A stretch of 64,000 bases of DNA. Source: CAWFGW01 sp963815495. Lineage in GTDB: Bacteria; Bacteroidota; Bacteroidia; Cytophagales; JAAEPT01. The position numbers were made by a program, and so were the translations under genes. Of this stretch, positions 19,287-28,621 are shown piece by piece; within the stretch, counting starts at the first letter, position 1, and every line of letters begins with the position of its first letter. Below the pieces are notes generated by a model. The model saw nothing but the letters and a program-made list of their open reading frames with translations, searched no databases and was not told the origin of the DNA. The stretch covers positions 62,001 through 126,000 of the forward strand of contig CAWFGW010000029.1 in NCBI GenBank assembly GCA_963815495.1, written 5' to 3'.

Positions 19287-19748
19287 TTACAAGGAAGTTT
19301 GATACTGTTCAACCTCTACCCCAAATTTCTTTAAAAATTCTACTCCTTCATCTTTCGTTAACCCTTTATAATCTGCATACGAATCCAAGTAAATGACTTT
19401 CGAAATTTTAGCCCCCAACATCAGTCTTGCGCAGGAGATACAAGGAGAAAGTGTCACATACATCGTTGCTCCTTCCACACTAGTTCTGTTGTTTACCGCA
19501 TATAAAATGGCGTTTTGTTCGGCATGCAAGGCTAATGAACAACTTCCTTTTGAATCACGCTCACAACCTTTTTCTGGCCATTCTTCATCACAGTTGTGAG
19601 TGTTGGGAGGTGGACCATTGTATCCAATTGATATAATACGTGTATCTTTTGTCAACACCGCGCCCACATTACGCACAATACAGTGTGACTTCTTACCCAA
19701 ATTTTGGGCAAGTTCCATGTAGATATCATCAAAACTCGGTTTATTCAT
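19287..19748 (-). CDS. Cytidine/deoxycytidylate deaminase family protein (dCMP deaminase)
   Basis: 153 residues. Zinc-site motifs are HAEQN (catalytic Glu) and SPCISCARLM (PCxxC). The insert with NTHNCDEEWPEKGCER matches dCMP deaminases of the ComEB type, which make dUMP for thymidylate synthesis. It follows the EamA gene on the same strand with a 16-bp gap and is probably cotranscribed. Confidence 0.92.
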   Translation of the reverse strand: MNKPSFDDIYMELAQNLGKKSHCIVRNVGAVLTKDTRIISIGYNGPPPNTHNCDEEWPEKGCERDSKGSCSLALHAEQNAILYAVNNRTSVEGATMYVTLSPCISCARLMLGAKISKVIYLDSYADYKGLTKDEGVEFLKKFGVEVEQYQTSL

Positions 19749-19764
19749 CCTGCAAAAATAGGCT

Positions 19765-20655
19765 TTACTTTCTTTTCACTTGCATTACTCCAATTAAAAT
19801 TACTGCAGCTCCCAATACTTGTAATAGTGTGAGTCGCTCATTCAGAAATAATATCGCCAAGGTAATCGTGGATACCGGACCCATCGCACCTAGAATGGCT
19901 GTAGTGCCCGCCCCCACGCGACTGATTGATGCAGAAATTAAATAGGATGGAATTACTGTAGCAAACACCGCCATAATTGCTCCATAAATATATAAACCCG
20001 CTGGTTTATGAAAAACACTTAAATCAGTGGTAAAGCTAAAGTGAATTAACATACAGAATGAAGAAACGATTAAAGCCAATGAAGTAAATAACCTTACAGG
20101 AACCCGACCCATCACGTTTTGACTCCATGTCAAAAACATAGCATAGCATATCGCACTCAAGATAATATAAGTTGCTCCTTCAATATTTTGTAAGGTAGTT
20201 TCATCACTTTTACCGAGCACTTTAGGCAAAAAAATGATTATTACCCCAACATAGGTAATAAGTATAGCGGCTAACTGTTTTTTTGTGATGGGTTGTTTCA
20301 AAAAGAATCGACTCATTAAGACTACAAAGGTGGGGTAGACAAATAAAATTAATCGCTCTAAACTCGCATCGATTAATTCTAAGCCTTTAAAATCCCACAA
20401 GCTAGCCATGTAATAGCCTAAAAAACCCATTAATAAAATGATTAAAAAGTCCTTCTTTGAAACGGTAAATAATGCTTTCCTATCCAAAAAAAGAAAGAAT
20501 AAATAGATTGGCAACGCAAACCCCATGCGAAGCAACAGCGCCCCCATAGCGTCTACATCGTATTGATACATCAACTTCACAATAACCGCTTTTGTTGAAA
20601 ACAACAACACCCCCGCAATCCCCATCAAAATACCTGAACTATACTTTTTATCCAT
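19765..20655 (-). CDS. EamA/DMT-family transporter
   Basis: 296 residues with ten predicted membrane helices in two EamA halves (GVLLFSTKAVIVKLMY near 15; SAICYAMFLTWSQNVMG near 175; GAMGPVSTITLAILFLNERL near 260). These are drug/metabolite-type exporters or permeases for amino acids and other small metabolites; the substrate cannot be inferred. The start ATG is only about 15 bp downstream of a terminator hairpin that itself follows a 25-codon ORF, so expression may depend on read-through. Confidence 0.9.
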   Translation of the reverse strand: MDKKYSSGILMGIAGVLLFSTKAVIVKLMYQYDVDAMGALLLRMGFALPIYLFFLFLDRKALFTVSKKDFLIILLMGFLGYYMASLWDFKGLELIDASLERLILFVYPTFVVLMSRFFLKQPITKKQLAAILITYVGVIIIFLPKVLGKSDETTLQNIEGATYIILSAICYAMFLTWSQNVMGRVPVRLFTSLALIVSSFCMLIHFSFTTDLSVFHKPAGLYIYGAIMAVFATVIPSYLISASISRVGAGTTAILGAMGPVSTITLAILFLNERLTLLQVLGAAVILIGVMQVKRK

Positions 20656-20667
20656 GATTCCTGTACA

Positions 20668-20707
20668 TAAAAAAAGCCCCTTAAGTTTACACTCAAGGGG
20701 CTTTTTG
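20668..20707 (-). terminator. Terminator or attenuator between the 25-codon ORF and the EamA gene
   Basis: Read on the minus strand: GCCCCTT-GAGTGTAAACTT-AAGGGGC followed by seven T, then ATG of the transporter about 15 bp on. It can end the short upstream transcript or act as an attenuator. The plus strand also shows a T-run, so it could work both ways. Confidence 0.75.
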
Positions 20708-20724
20708 TTTGAAATAAATTATCG

Positions 20725-20802
20725 TTAAATACAAACATACCGTTCCCCTCGTGCTTCTAGAAGCCAAATTAGAGATACGACTGTATGTAGACTGTTTTTC
20801 AT
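20725..20802 (-). CDS. 25-residue small ORF, possible leader peptide
   Basis: ATG at 20802 opens MKNSLHTVVSLIWLLEARGE followed by RYVCI and TAA, 25 residues rich in Val, Leu and Ile with one Trp. It is followed within about 20 bp by a strong intrinsic terminator and then the EamA transporter on the same strand. That is the geometry of a leader-peptide attenuator, or of a stand-alone small protein gene with its own terminator. No Shine-Dalgarno sequence is seen, which is normal here. I do not recognise the peptide. Confidence 0.4.
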   Translation of the reverse strand: MKNSLHTVVSLIWLLEARGERYVCI

Positions 20803-20958
20803 TTGTGGTTGTAAGTTAATAAAAAGAAGGTGAATTAAAATAACCTCATTTGAATATAATTGTGTTGATTCCCTCAAAATTTCTTACTAACCGCTTGAAT
20901 CTTCATCTGTTTTAAAACAATTTCGCAAGCCTAAAGTTTTGATTAGTAAAACGAAATT

Positions 20959-21408
20959 ATGGAATTAACTATTGGACAACAAGCACCTGCGTTCACAGGT
21001 AAAGATCAAAATGGCAACTCAATAACATTGGCTGACTTCGCTGGTAAAAAATTAGTGATTTATTTTTACCCTAAAGACAACACACCTGGTTGCACAACAC
21101 AAGCCTGTAATTTGAGAGATAATTATGATTTACTGCTTAAAAAAGGGTATGCAGTTGTAGGTGTTAGCTGTGATACAGAAAAAAAACATCAAAATTTTAT
21201 CAACAAATTTGATTTACCTTTCCCATTAATTGCAGATACTGAGCAAGAACTCGTTAATTTGTATGGCGTTTGGAAAGAAAAGAGCATGTATGGTAAAACA
21301 TTTATGGGAATAGCACGAACGACCTTTGTCATAGACGAAAAAGGAATAATAGAAGAAATAATCAAAAAAGTGGACACCAAAAACCACACAGATCAAATTT
21401 TAAAGTAA
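20959..21408 (+). CDS. bcp: Peroxiredoxin, BCP type (thioredoxin-dependent thiol peroxidase)
   Basis: 149 residues. Peroxidatic Cys45 and resolving Cys50 in NTPGCTTQACNLRD define an atypical 2-Cys BCP. YFYPKDNTPG and FVIDEKGIIEEI are also typical. It reduces hydrogen peroxide and organic peroxides in the cytoplasm. The stop is 2 bp before the transketolase start, so the two genes are almost certainly one operon. Confidence 0.96.
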   Translation: MELTIGQQAPAFTGKDQNGNSITLADFAGKKLVIYFYPKDNTPGCTTQACNLRDNYDLLLKKGYAVVGVSCDTEKKHQNFINKFDLPFPLIADTEQELVNLYGVWKEKSMYGKTFMGIARTTFVIDEKGIIEEIIKKVDTKNHTDQILK

Positions 21409-21410
21409 GA

Positions 21411-22266
21411 ATGGCTACGCAAGAAGAAATTAAAGAGCTTGAAAAAGTTGCTTCACAGGTAAGAAGAGACATCGTAAGAATGGTTCATGGTTGTGCATCA
21501 GGTCACCCCGGTGGTGCTCTAGGTTGTGCCGACTATTTTGTGGCGCTTTATTTTAAATTAATGACCCACAACAACAACTTCTCCATGGACGGGAAAAATG
21601 AAGATTTGTTTTTCTTATCTAATGGTCACATTTCAGCTGTTTTTTATAGCACTCTTGCTCGCGCTGGATATTTTGATCCAAAAGAATTAGCTACACACCG
21701 AAAAATTAACTCGCGTTTACAAGGTCACCCTGCAACGGAAGAAGGTTTACCAGGAATTAGAATGGCTTCTGGCTCATTGGGTCAAGGCATTTCTGTAGCT
21801 GCTGGAGCAGCTCAAACAAAAAGAATTAATGGAGACGACAAATTAGTATATTGCTTGACTGGTGATGGCGAGTTACAAGAAGGTCAAATTTGGGAAGCAG
21901 CAATTTATGCGGCACACCACAAAATAGATAACTTAATCGTGACGGTTGACTATAACGGTCAACAAATTGACGGTCCTGTCGATCAGGTAATGTCTTTAAA
22001 AAATCTTAGCTGCCAAATGGGAAGCCTTCGGATGGATAGTACTAGAACTGAATGAAGGAAACAACATGGCTAAAGTTGTGGAAACATTAGAAAAAGCAAA
22101 AGCTGCCTGTGGCAAATCGAAGCCAGTAGTGATATTAATGAAAACAGATATGGGACACCCTATCGACTTCATGATTGGAACACACAAATGGCATGGTGTT
22201 GCACCAAATGATGAACAAAAAGATATTGCCTTAGCACAACTAGAGGAAACTTTAGGCGACTATTAA
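21411..22266 (+). CDS. Transketolase, N-terminal subunit (one frameshift)
   Basis: About 284 residues when joined. The thiamine diphosphate domain shows GHPGGALGCADY, SNGHISAVFYS, GSLGQGIS and GDGELQEGQIWEA (GDG motif), then NLIVTVDYNGQQIDG. Frame breaks in the A6 run at 21999-22004; with five A the sequence reads SLKILAAKWEAFGW, as expected. This is the split-transketolase form; its partner is at 23729. It acts in the pentose phosphate pathway. The gene between the halves is unrelated. Confidence 0.93.
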
Positions 22267-22276
22267 ATAAATACAC

Positions 22277-23660
22277 ATGCAGAAACTAGTAACCATATTA
22301 CTCTTTCTGTTTGCACTAATCCGTGTCTCTGAAGCACAATACCAGCGCAAACCTGGTGAGGCTGCTCCACAGACACGGATTCTTTTTTTACTGGATGGCT
22401 CAGGGAGCATGAATGCTGAGTGGGAAGGCAAAAAGCGAATTGATATAGCCAAACACGTGTTGTCAGAAATAGTCGACTCTCTCAAAGTTGATAAAAATGT
22501 GGTGCTAGCACTTCGGGTTTATGGACACCAATATAGTCAGAGAGTTTCAAAATTGTAAAGACACCAAATTAGAGGCCCCTTTTGCGCTTAACAACCATGA
22601 AAACATCAAATCCAAACTAGCCAACATTGATCCTAAAGGTGTTACTCCTCTTGCCTACTCTATGCTTCAGGCGACCGATGATTTTCCTGAAAGCAATCAA
22701 TATAGAAATGTGATCATCATTATTACCGATGGTCTAGAATCTTGCGATGGCGATCCCTGCAAAGTGTCTGTAGCCCTTCAACGGAAACGAATTTTCTTAA
22801 AACCTTTTATCATTGGTTTAGGCATGGAACCCAAATATGCCGATGCATTTGATTGTATTGGTCAGTTTAAAAATGCGACTACCATCAAATCATTCAAGTT
22901 AATTTTAAGTGATTTAGTGCAACGTACCTTAGGCGAAACGCGTGTTCGTGTAGACTTACTCGATAGCTACGGAAAAGCCACCGAGACAAATGTGAACATG
23001 ACTTTCTCCAACAACATGACGGGCACTCCGGAGTACAACTATGTTCACTACATCAAATCAGATGGTAAAGCAGATGAATTGGAGATTGACCCTGTCATGA
23101 GTTATGATTTGGTGGTGAACACTATTCCCCCTGTGAAAAAATCGAACATCTTTTTAAAAGGCGGTGAGTTAAATGTAATTCAAGTCCCCACCCCACAAGG
23201 TCAACTACAGCTGTTTCAATCCGGCTACAAAGAATACGACAACCTACAAGCCATCATCAGAAAAGCAGGTAGCAACCACACCATTCACGTGATGCCTGTG
23301 GGCGAAACTGAAAAATTATTGGTAGGCGAATATGATATCGAAGTGTTAACCGTACCACGCATCTATAAACGCGTGAGAATTGAACAAAGTAAAACCAACA
23401 GAGTGGATTTAACATCTCCTGGAAGAGTTAATATTCCGGTGAGCAAAAAAGGTTACGGAAGCATTTATCTGATTAAAGAAAATGGTGAGCAAGAATGGGT
23501 ATATAACATTCCCACAGAGAGCAGTCAGATAAATATGGCGATGCAACCAGGAAACTATTTGTTGGTATTCAAATCGAAAGATTCTCCTGGCAGTGAACAT
23601 ACTTCCATCAAAGAATTTAAAGTTTTAGAACATGGTTCTACAACCGTTCGACTTTATTAA
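22277..23660 (+). CDS. Exported von Willebrand A domain protein (one frameshift)
   Basis: About 460 residues when joined. A signal peptide (MQKLVTILLFLFALIRVSEA) is followed by a VWA domain with an intact MIDAS start DGSGSMNAEW, ALRVYGHQ, then TPLAYSM and IIIITDGLESCDGDPC. The C-terminal half has repeated beta-rich segments. The frame changes between about 22530 and 22550 by one extra base. VWA proteins bind ligands through a divalent metal. It lies 10 bp after the transketolase N-subunit and 68 bp before the C-subunit, so it interrupts what is usually a two-gene unit. Confidence 0.85.
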
Positions 23661-23728
23661 GAAAGACTTATCAACAGATTACATATAAAACGGAATAAAA
23701 ATTTATTTTTGCGTTTCGAAAAAAAGAC

Positions 23729-24682
23729 ATGAAAGAATATACATACTCAGAGAAAAAAGACACGCGTTCAGGTTTTGGTGTTGGATTGCTTGAAGCTGGT
23801 CGTAAAAACCCTAATGTAGTTGCTCTTTGCGCTGACTTAATTGGGTCACTAAAAATGGGTGATTTTCAGCAAGAATTTCCAGAGCGATTTTACCAAGTCG
23901 GTATTGCTGAAGCAAACATGATTGGTTTAGCAGCAGGAATGACAATTGGTGGTAAAATACCATTTACTGGTACGTTTGCTAACTTTTCTACCAGTAGAGT
24001 ATATGACCAAATTCGTCAGTCGGTATGTTATTCTGGCAAAAACGTAAAAATTTGTGCGTCCCATGCTGGTCTAACTTTAGGTGAAGATGGGGCTACTCAT
24101 CAGGTGTTGGAAGACATTGGGATGATGAAAATGTTACCACATATGGTCGTAATAAATCCATGCGACTTTAACCAAACGAAAGCAGCTACTTTAGCAGTGG
24201 CTGAGTATGAAGGACCAGTATATTTACGCTTTGGTCGACCAGCGGTGCCTAACTTCACGCCTGCTGATCAAAAATTTGAAATTGGAAAAGCAGTTGTTTT
24301 AAACGAAGGTGCCGATGTTACCATCATTGCAACAGGTCACTTGGTTTGGGAAGCGATAGAAGCAGGTCATACCTTAGCAAAAGAAGGCATCAATGTGGAC
24401 TTAATCAACATTCACACAATAAAGCCTTTGGATGTACAAGCAATCTTAAAATCAGTAAAGAAAACTGGTTGTGTGGTAACTGCTGAAGAACACCAAATTG
24501 CTGGTGGCTTAGGCGAAAGTGTTTCTCAAGTGTTAGCAACAAACCACCCTGCCCCACAGGAATTTGTAGCCGTAAACGACACCTTTGGTGAAAGTGGTGC
24601 TCCTGATGAATTAATGAAAAAGTATGGCTTAACAGCTGACAACATCGTAGAAGCAGCTAAGAAAGCTATTTCTAGGAAGTAA
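23729..24682 (+). CDS. Transketolase, C-terminal subunit
   Basis: 317 residues: the pyrimidine-binding domain (ADLIGSLKMGDF, QVGIAEANMIGLAAGM, HAGLTLGEDGATHQ) and the C-terminal transketolase domain (VTIIATGHLVWEAIEAG, VVTAEEHQIAGGLGE). Together with the N-subunit it forms the heteromeric enzyme that moves two-carbon units between sugar phosphates. The catalytic Glu of the cofactor site lies in IAEANMIG. Followed by a terminator. Confidence 0.95.
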   Translation: MKEYTYSEKKDTRSGFGVGLLEAGRKNPNVVALCADLIGSLKMGDFQQEFPERFYQVGIAEANMIGLAAGMTIGGKIPFTGTFANFSTSRVYDQIRQSVCYSGKNVKICASHAGLTLGEDGATHQVLEDIGMMKMLPHMVVINPCDFNQTKAATLAVAEYEGPVYLRFGRPAVPNFTPADQKFEIGKAVVLNEGADVTIIATGHLVWEAIEAGHTLAKEGINVDLINIHTIKPLDVQAILKSVKKTGCVVTAEEHQIAGGLGESVSQVLATNHPAPQEFVAVNDTFGESGAPDELMKKYGLTADNIVEAAKKAISRK

Positions 24683-24705
24683 CATATAATGCCTTTTACA
24701 AGCTT

Positions 24706-24743
24706 AATCCTGACCGGTGTAGAAATTTGTCAGGATTTTTTTT
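24706..24743 (+). terminator. Terminator after the transketolase operon
   Basis: AATCCTGAC and GTCAGGATT, 14-base loop, then a run of eight T. Confidence 0.85.
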
Positions 24744-24834
24744 GATTTTTAGATAACAGGTTTTAATAATATTTTTTTTAATCCTTATCAAGAATAGAAG
24801 CGTACTTGAGAAATAATTTTATATTCAATAGCTT

Positions 24835-25554
24835 ATGAATAATATAAATCAATTGAGAGCGAAATATCTTTCAGAAAACCCACTGTTTGAAAAACAATTA
24901 ATCGAACTAGAATCTAAACTACAAAAATGTATAAGGAATCCTAATTTTATGGGTAATGACCCTATTAATTTTACATCATGGTTATCAGAAATGAAATGTG
25001 GATTTTATTTGGATAAATTGGGGTTTGATTTACTGTATGATGAACCGATAACATTTCTAAATTCTATAACACAAAAACCTGATTGGATATGTAAAAAAGA
25101 GGAAATCACTTATATAGTTGAAGTTTTCCGAATAAATAAGCCAAATGACCAAATGCTTGGAAATATCCATAATTTTCAAAATAGCGAAAAAAAAACCAAT
25201 CAAATAAATGTTGAAAATGAATTGGTTAATGATAATACATTTAAAAAATTACTCCAAAAAATCAAAGTTAAACGAGACAGTTATTTAGAGCTTTCTAAAA
25301 ACTTAGGCTACCCACTAATTATCTTTATTGACTGTAGCACAAAATGGGAAATCGGAATAGAAGAGTTTGAAATTATTCTGTCTGATATGAATTCAGAAAA
25401 CAAATGGATCCATGATGATATTTCAGGCTTAATAGTATTAGATCACTTTAAACAGTATCATTTTAGAGAAAATCGTTCATCCAAAAGACAAGTTAGAAGT
25501 GAGCACTTTTATAATCCCACTGTTCGGCTTTTGCAAAGTCGAACTACAGATTAA
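24835..25554 (+). CDS. Hypothetical protein with a restriction-endonuclease-like fold signature
   Basis: 239 residues, AT-rich, standing alone. SEMKCGFYLDKLGFDLLYDEP (helix with E52) followed by KPDW (D83) and YIVEVF (E96) has the layout of a PD-(D/E)xK domain, but the position of the last Lys is Phe, so catalysis is doubtful. No signal peptide or membrane helix. The codon and base composition (many AAT, ATA, AAA) differ from the neighbouring metabolic genes and suggest acquisition. No family is recognised with confidence. Confidence 0.6.
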   Translation: MNNINQLRAKYLSENPLFEKQLIELESKLQKCIRNPNFMGNDPINFTSWLSEMKCGFYLDKLGFDLLYDEPITFLNSITQKPDWICKKEEITYIVEVFRINKPNDQMLGNIHNFQNSEKKTNQINVENELVNDNTFKKLLQKIKVKRDSYLELSKNLGYPLIIFIDCSTKWEIGIEEFEIILSDMNSENKWIHDDISGLIVLDHFKQYHFRENRSSKRQVRSEHFYNPTVRLLQSRTTD

Positions 25555-25740
25555 AAGGATTTAAAATCCTGAATATCTAAATTCGAGATGATAAACCTCG
25601 TATAGTGAAGAGTGTCCAACACTCTGCTAACTATCCACAAACTCAAAACTTTACAAACCAATCAGCGCAAACTATTCCATCAGATTCAAAAAATTAGTAG
25701 CTTGAATAACCCAATTCACTAAAACAAGAAAGGATTGTGA

Positions 25741-27000
25741 ATGTCATTCACACGAACTCAGGAAAAGCTTAAAATACTTGCTGACGCTGCAAAATACGAT
25801 GTTTCGTGTTCTTCCAGTGGTAGTAACAGAACGAACAAATCGAAGGGTTTAGGAGATGCTTCCGCCTCTGGAATCTGCCATACCTACACCGCAGATGGTC
25901 GATGTGTTTCGTTGTTAAAAATCTTGCTAACCAACCATTGTATTTTTGATTGCGCTTACTGTGTTACCCGAAAAAGTAACGACATACAACGGGCAGCTTT
26001 TCAAGTGCAGGAAGTAGTTGACTTGACCATTAACTTTTACAGACGCAATTACATTGAAGGACTCTTTTTAAGCTCCGGCATTTTCAAAAATGCAGACTAC
26101 ACCATGGAACGGCTAGTGGCTGTCGCCAAAAAATTACGATTAGAAGAAAATTTTAACGGCTACATTCATTTGAAATCCATCCCGGGTGCTAGTGATGAAC
26201 TCATGCGTGAAGCGGGCTTATACGCTGACCGGTTAAGTGTGAATATCGAAATCCCGACAGCGGAAGGTTTAAAGTTATTGGCTCCGGAAAAAAACAGAGC
26301 AGATTTTATAAAACCAATGACTAAAGTTCGTGATGAAATTGTGCTCTATAACTCGGAGAAAAAATTAATCAAAAGTACTCCGAAATATGCTCCAGCTGGA
26401 CAAAGCACGCAAATGATTGTAGGTGCTAGTGGTGAAACCGACATGCAAATCATGTACACATCCGATTATTTTTATAAAAAATTTGATTTAAAACGAGTGT
26501 ATTATTCTGGTTACGTACCGATTAGCCACGATGCACGCTTACCAAAAATAGGAAGTGAGGTACCTATGCTCAGGGAAAACCGGCTCTACCAAACCGATTG
26601 GTTACTCCGCTTTTATGGTTTTGATATCAAAGAAATCCTAAATGACCAACATAAAGACCTTGATTTAGATATTGACCCTAAACTTGGTTGGGCATTGCGG
26701 AATATGCATTTCTTCCCTGTAGATGTAAACAAAGCTGATAAACAACTACTTGCAAGAGTACCTGGAATTGGAATGAAATCCGTGAATAAGATATTACAAG
26801 CACGTAAATTCAGAAATCTTGATTGGGAACACCTCAAAAAATTAGGGGTTGCTTCTAACAGGGCTCAATATTTTATTTTATGCAGCTCAAGAAGATTTGA
26901 AAAAAGGGATTTAACTGCTGAAAAAATTAAAAGTCTGATTCTTAAAACATCTTCAAGCAAGTATTCAAACATGCTGAGTACTCAACTCCCTCTTTTTTAA
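25741..27000 (+). CDS. Putative DNA modification/repair radical SAM protein (TIGR03916-like)
   Basis: 419 residues. Radical-SAM cluster motif NHCIFDCAYC (CxxxCxxC), GLFLSSGIFKNADYTMER, YIHLKSIPGA and IPTAEGLKLLAPEK follow the family pattern. A C-terminal helix-hairpin-helix (LLARVPGIGMKSVNKILQARK, near 345) points to DNA binding. The family is always found with a DUF4130 partner, here 4 bp downstream; the pair is thought to act on DNA, possibly as a photoproduct-lyase-like repair system, but its substrate is not established. Confidence 0.93.
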   Translation: MSFTRTQEKLKILADAAKYDVSCSSSGSNRTNKSKGLGDASASGICHTYTADGRCVSLLKILLTNHCIFDCAYCVTRKSNDIQRAAFQVQEVVDLTINFYRRNYIEGLFLSSGIFKNADYTMERLVAVAKKLRLEENFNGYIHLKSIPGASDELMREAGLYADRLSVNIEIPTAEGLKLLAPEKNRADFIKPMTKVRDEIVLYNSEKKLIKSTPKYAPAGQSTQMIVGASGETDMQIMYTSDYFYKKFDLKRVYYSGYVPISHDARLPKIGSEVPMLRENRLYQTDWLLRFYGFDIKEILNDQHKDLDLDIDPKLGWALRNMHFFPVDVNKADKQLLARVPGIGMKSVNKILQARKFRNLDWEHLKKLGVASNRAQYFILCSSRRFEKRDLTAEKIKSLILKTSSSKYSNMLSTQLPLF

Positions 27001-27004
27001 TATC

Positions 27005-27769
27005 ATGGTGACTCTTATTTATGACGGTTCCTTTGATGGGTTGTTAACCTCTATATTTATATGCTATGAGGAGAAATTAGTCAATCCAACTATTTGCCCT
27101 GAGCACCTTTACCAAAAAAGTCTCTTTAGTACTGGTAAAGTTGTAGTAACAGACAATGAGAAAGCTAACCGCGTATGGAAAGGATTGAAAACTAAAATTA
27201 CCTACAACCAACTTCAACGACTTTATTATACTTTTTTAAGTGAGGTGGAAAATCTTGAAAACTTGCTTTACCAAGCCATCAAATATATTTTTGATCACAA
27301 AGAAAATGTAGCTTCAGACTATGGAAACCAATACATATTACAGGTAAGTAAACTGGCAAAAAGTGTAAGCAGGGAACGCCATCGCATGACTGCTTTTGTG
27401 CGATTTAAATTAACTGCTGATGGTATTTACTTTGCGAATATATCACCTGATTTTAATGTATTACCACTCATAGTAAACCATTTTAAAAACCGCTACGCAG
27501 ATCAAAAGTGGATTATCTATGACTTAAAGCGCAACTATGGGATATTTTATGATTTAGAAACGGTTGAAACTATTATTCTAAATTTTAAAAATAATTATAG
27601 CCCCACTGCCACTTCGGAAGAGATTTTTGCAGAATCAGAGCTTGAATTTCAACAACTCTGGAAAGATTATTTTAAAAGTACCAACATTGAAGAACGAAAA
27701 AACACAAAACTACATGTAAGGCATGTTCCGAAAAGATATTGGAAATATTTGAGTGAAAAGCAGCCTTAA
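27005..27769 (+). CDS. DUF4130 / TIGR03915-family protein, partner of the radical SAM protein
   Basis: 254 residues. The start MVTLIYDGSFDGLLTSIF and the later RERHRMTAFVRFKLT, LPLIVNHFKNRYADQKW and NYGIFYD are family landmarks; the N-terminal half resembles uracil-glycosylase-linked DUF4130 proteins. It begins 4 bp after the radical SAM gene and is surely cotranscribed. Its exact role is unknown; DNA metabolism is inferred from the conserved pairing. Confidence 0.92.
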   Translation: MVTLIYDGSFDGLLTSIFICYEEKLVNPTICPEHLYQKSLFSTGKVVVTDNEKANRVWKGLKTKITYNQLQRLYYTFLSEVENLENLLYQAIKYIFDHKENVASDYGNQYILQVSKLAKSVSRERHRMTAFVRFKLTADGIYFANISPDFNVLPLIVNHFKNRYADQKWIIYDLKRNYGIFYDLETVETIILNFKNNYSPTATSEEIFAESELEFQQLWKDYFKSTNIEERKNTKLHVRHVPKRYWKYLSEKQP

Positions 27770-27900
27770 AAAGTATAGATTCCTTCCACTTAGGTACTTG
27801 CTCTCAAAAATTCAGAAAGTCAATTAATGTAACAACAAAGCATACAGAGTTCTCTTCGAGTAACTCGGATGGTAGTTAAACACTATATTTCTTAAATCTG

Positions 27901-28470
27901 CTATCGATTAAAAAAATAGCGCAGACCAAATTGACTGCTCACTCCCCCAATATCTTGAGAAGTCACATTTTTATACTGTATTTCACTTACAAATCGGTAT
28001 TGCCACCCGAGTGAAATACTGAACGAATAACTAATTGGCATATCGAAATTTACTCCCAGCTGGAAATATGAATAATTTTCCTGTTCATCAGGTAAAGCTC
28101 CTGCTTCATCGATGATGATATCTAATATTCCTGCTCCACCGGCAACATGAGTATACACTTTGTATTTTTCATGGTTCACAGCTTGATATTCGAACTTTAA
28201 ACCACCCCATTTACTCGTCAGTTCTTTACGAATATCATCTTCCGTAAGTGGCATAAACCGATTCACAATTTGCTGATAGGATACCCCAACAAAAAAACGA
28301 TGGATGGGCGAATAAGCTGCATCTGCACCAAGTGTTATTCCAGTTTGACCAGTTTTTGGTACAAGCTGTACGTGTGGCATAAGATAAAATTTAGTGGAAT
28401 CAGTGGCGAGAGAGCAAATGCTAATCATAGACGATAAAGCCAAACTTAGAAATATATTTTTCATAATCAT
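27901..28470 (-). CDS. Predicted outer-membrane beta-barrel protein
   Basis: 189 residues. A signal peptide (MKNIFLSLALSSMISICSLA; an ATG two codons upstream is also possible) is followed by alternating amphipathic strands such as FFVGVSYQQIVNRF, YSYFQLGVNFDMP and FSISLGWQYRFVSEI and a C-terminal FGLRYFFNR. That is the pattern of a small porin-like barrel. Exact family not assigned. Convergent with the DUF4130 gene. Confidence 0.7.
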   Translation of the reverse strand: MIMKNIFLSLALSSMISICSLATDSTKFYLMPHVQLVPKTGQTGITLGADAAYSPIHRFFVGVSYQQIVNRFMPLTEDDIRKELTSKWGGLKFEYQAVNHEKYKVYTHVAGGAGILDIIIDEAGALPDEQENYSYFQLGVNFDMPISYSFSISLGWQYRFVSEIQYKNVTSQDIGGVSSQFGLRYFFNR

Positions 28471-28621
28471 AATATTTAATTAACACTGTAAGATTAACCA
28501 TAATTTATAATTATAAATAATCAGATTAATTAAAGTTAATAGAGACAAATCATAAAAAATATTAATGCTAAATTTCAAACAATGCGTTTTAAGTCCAAAC
28601 GGACGCTTGAACTATTTCAGA

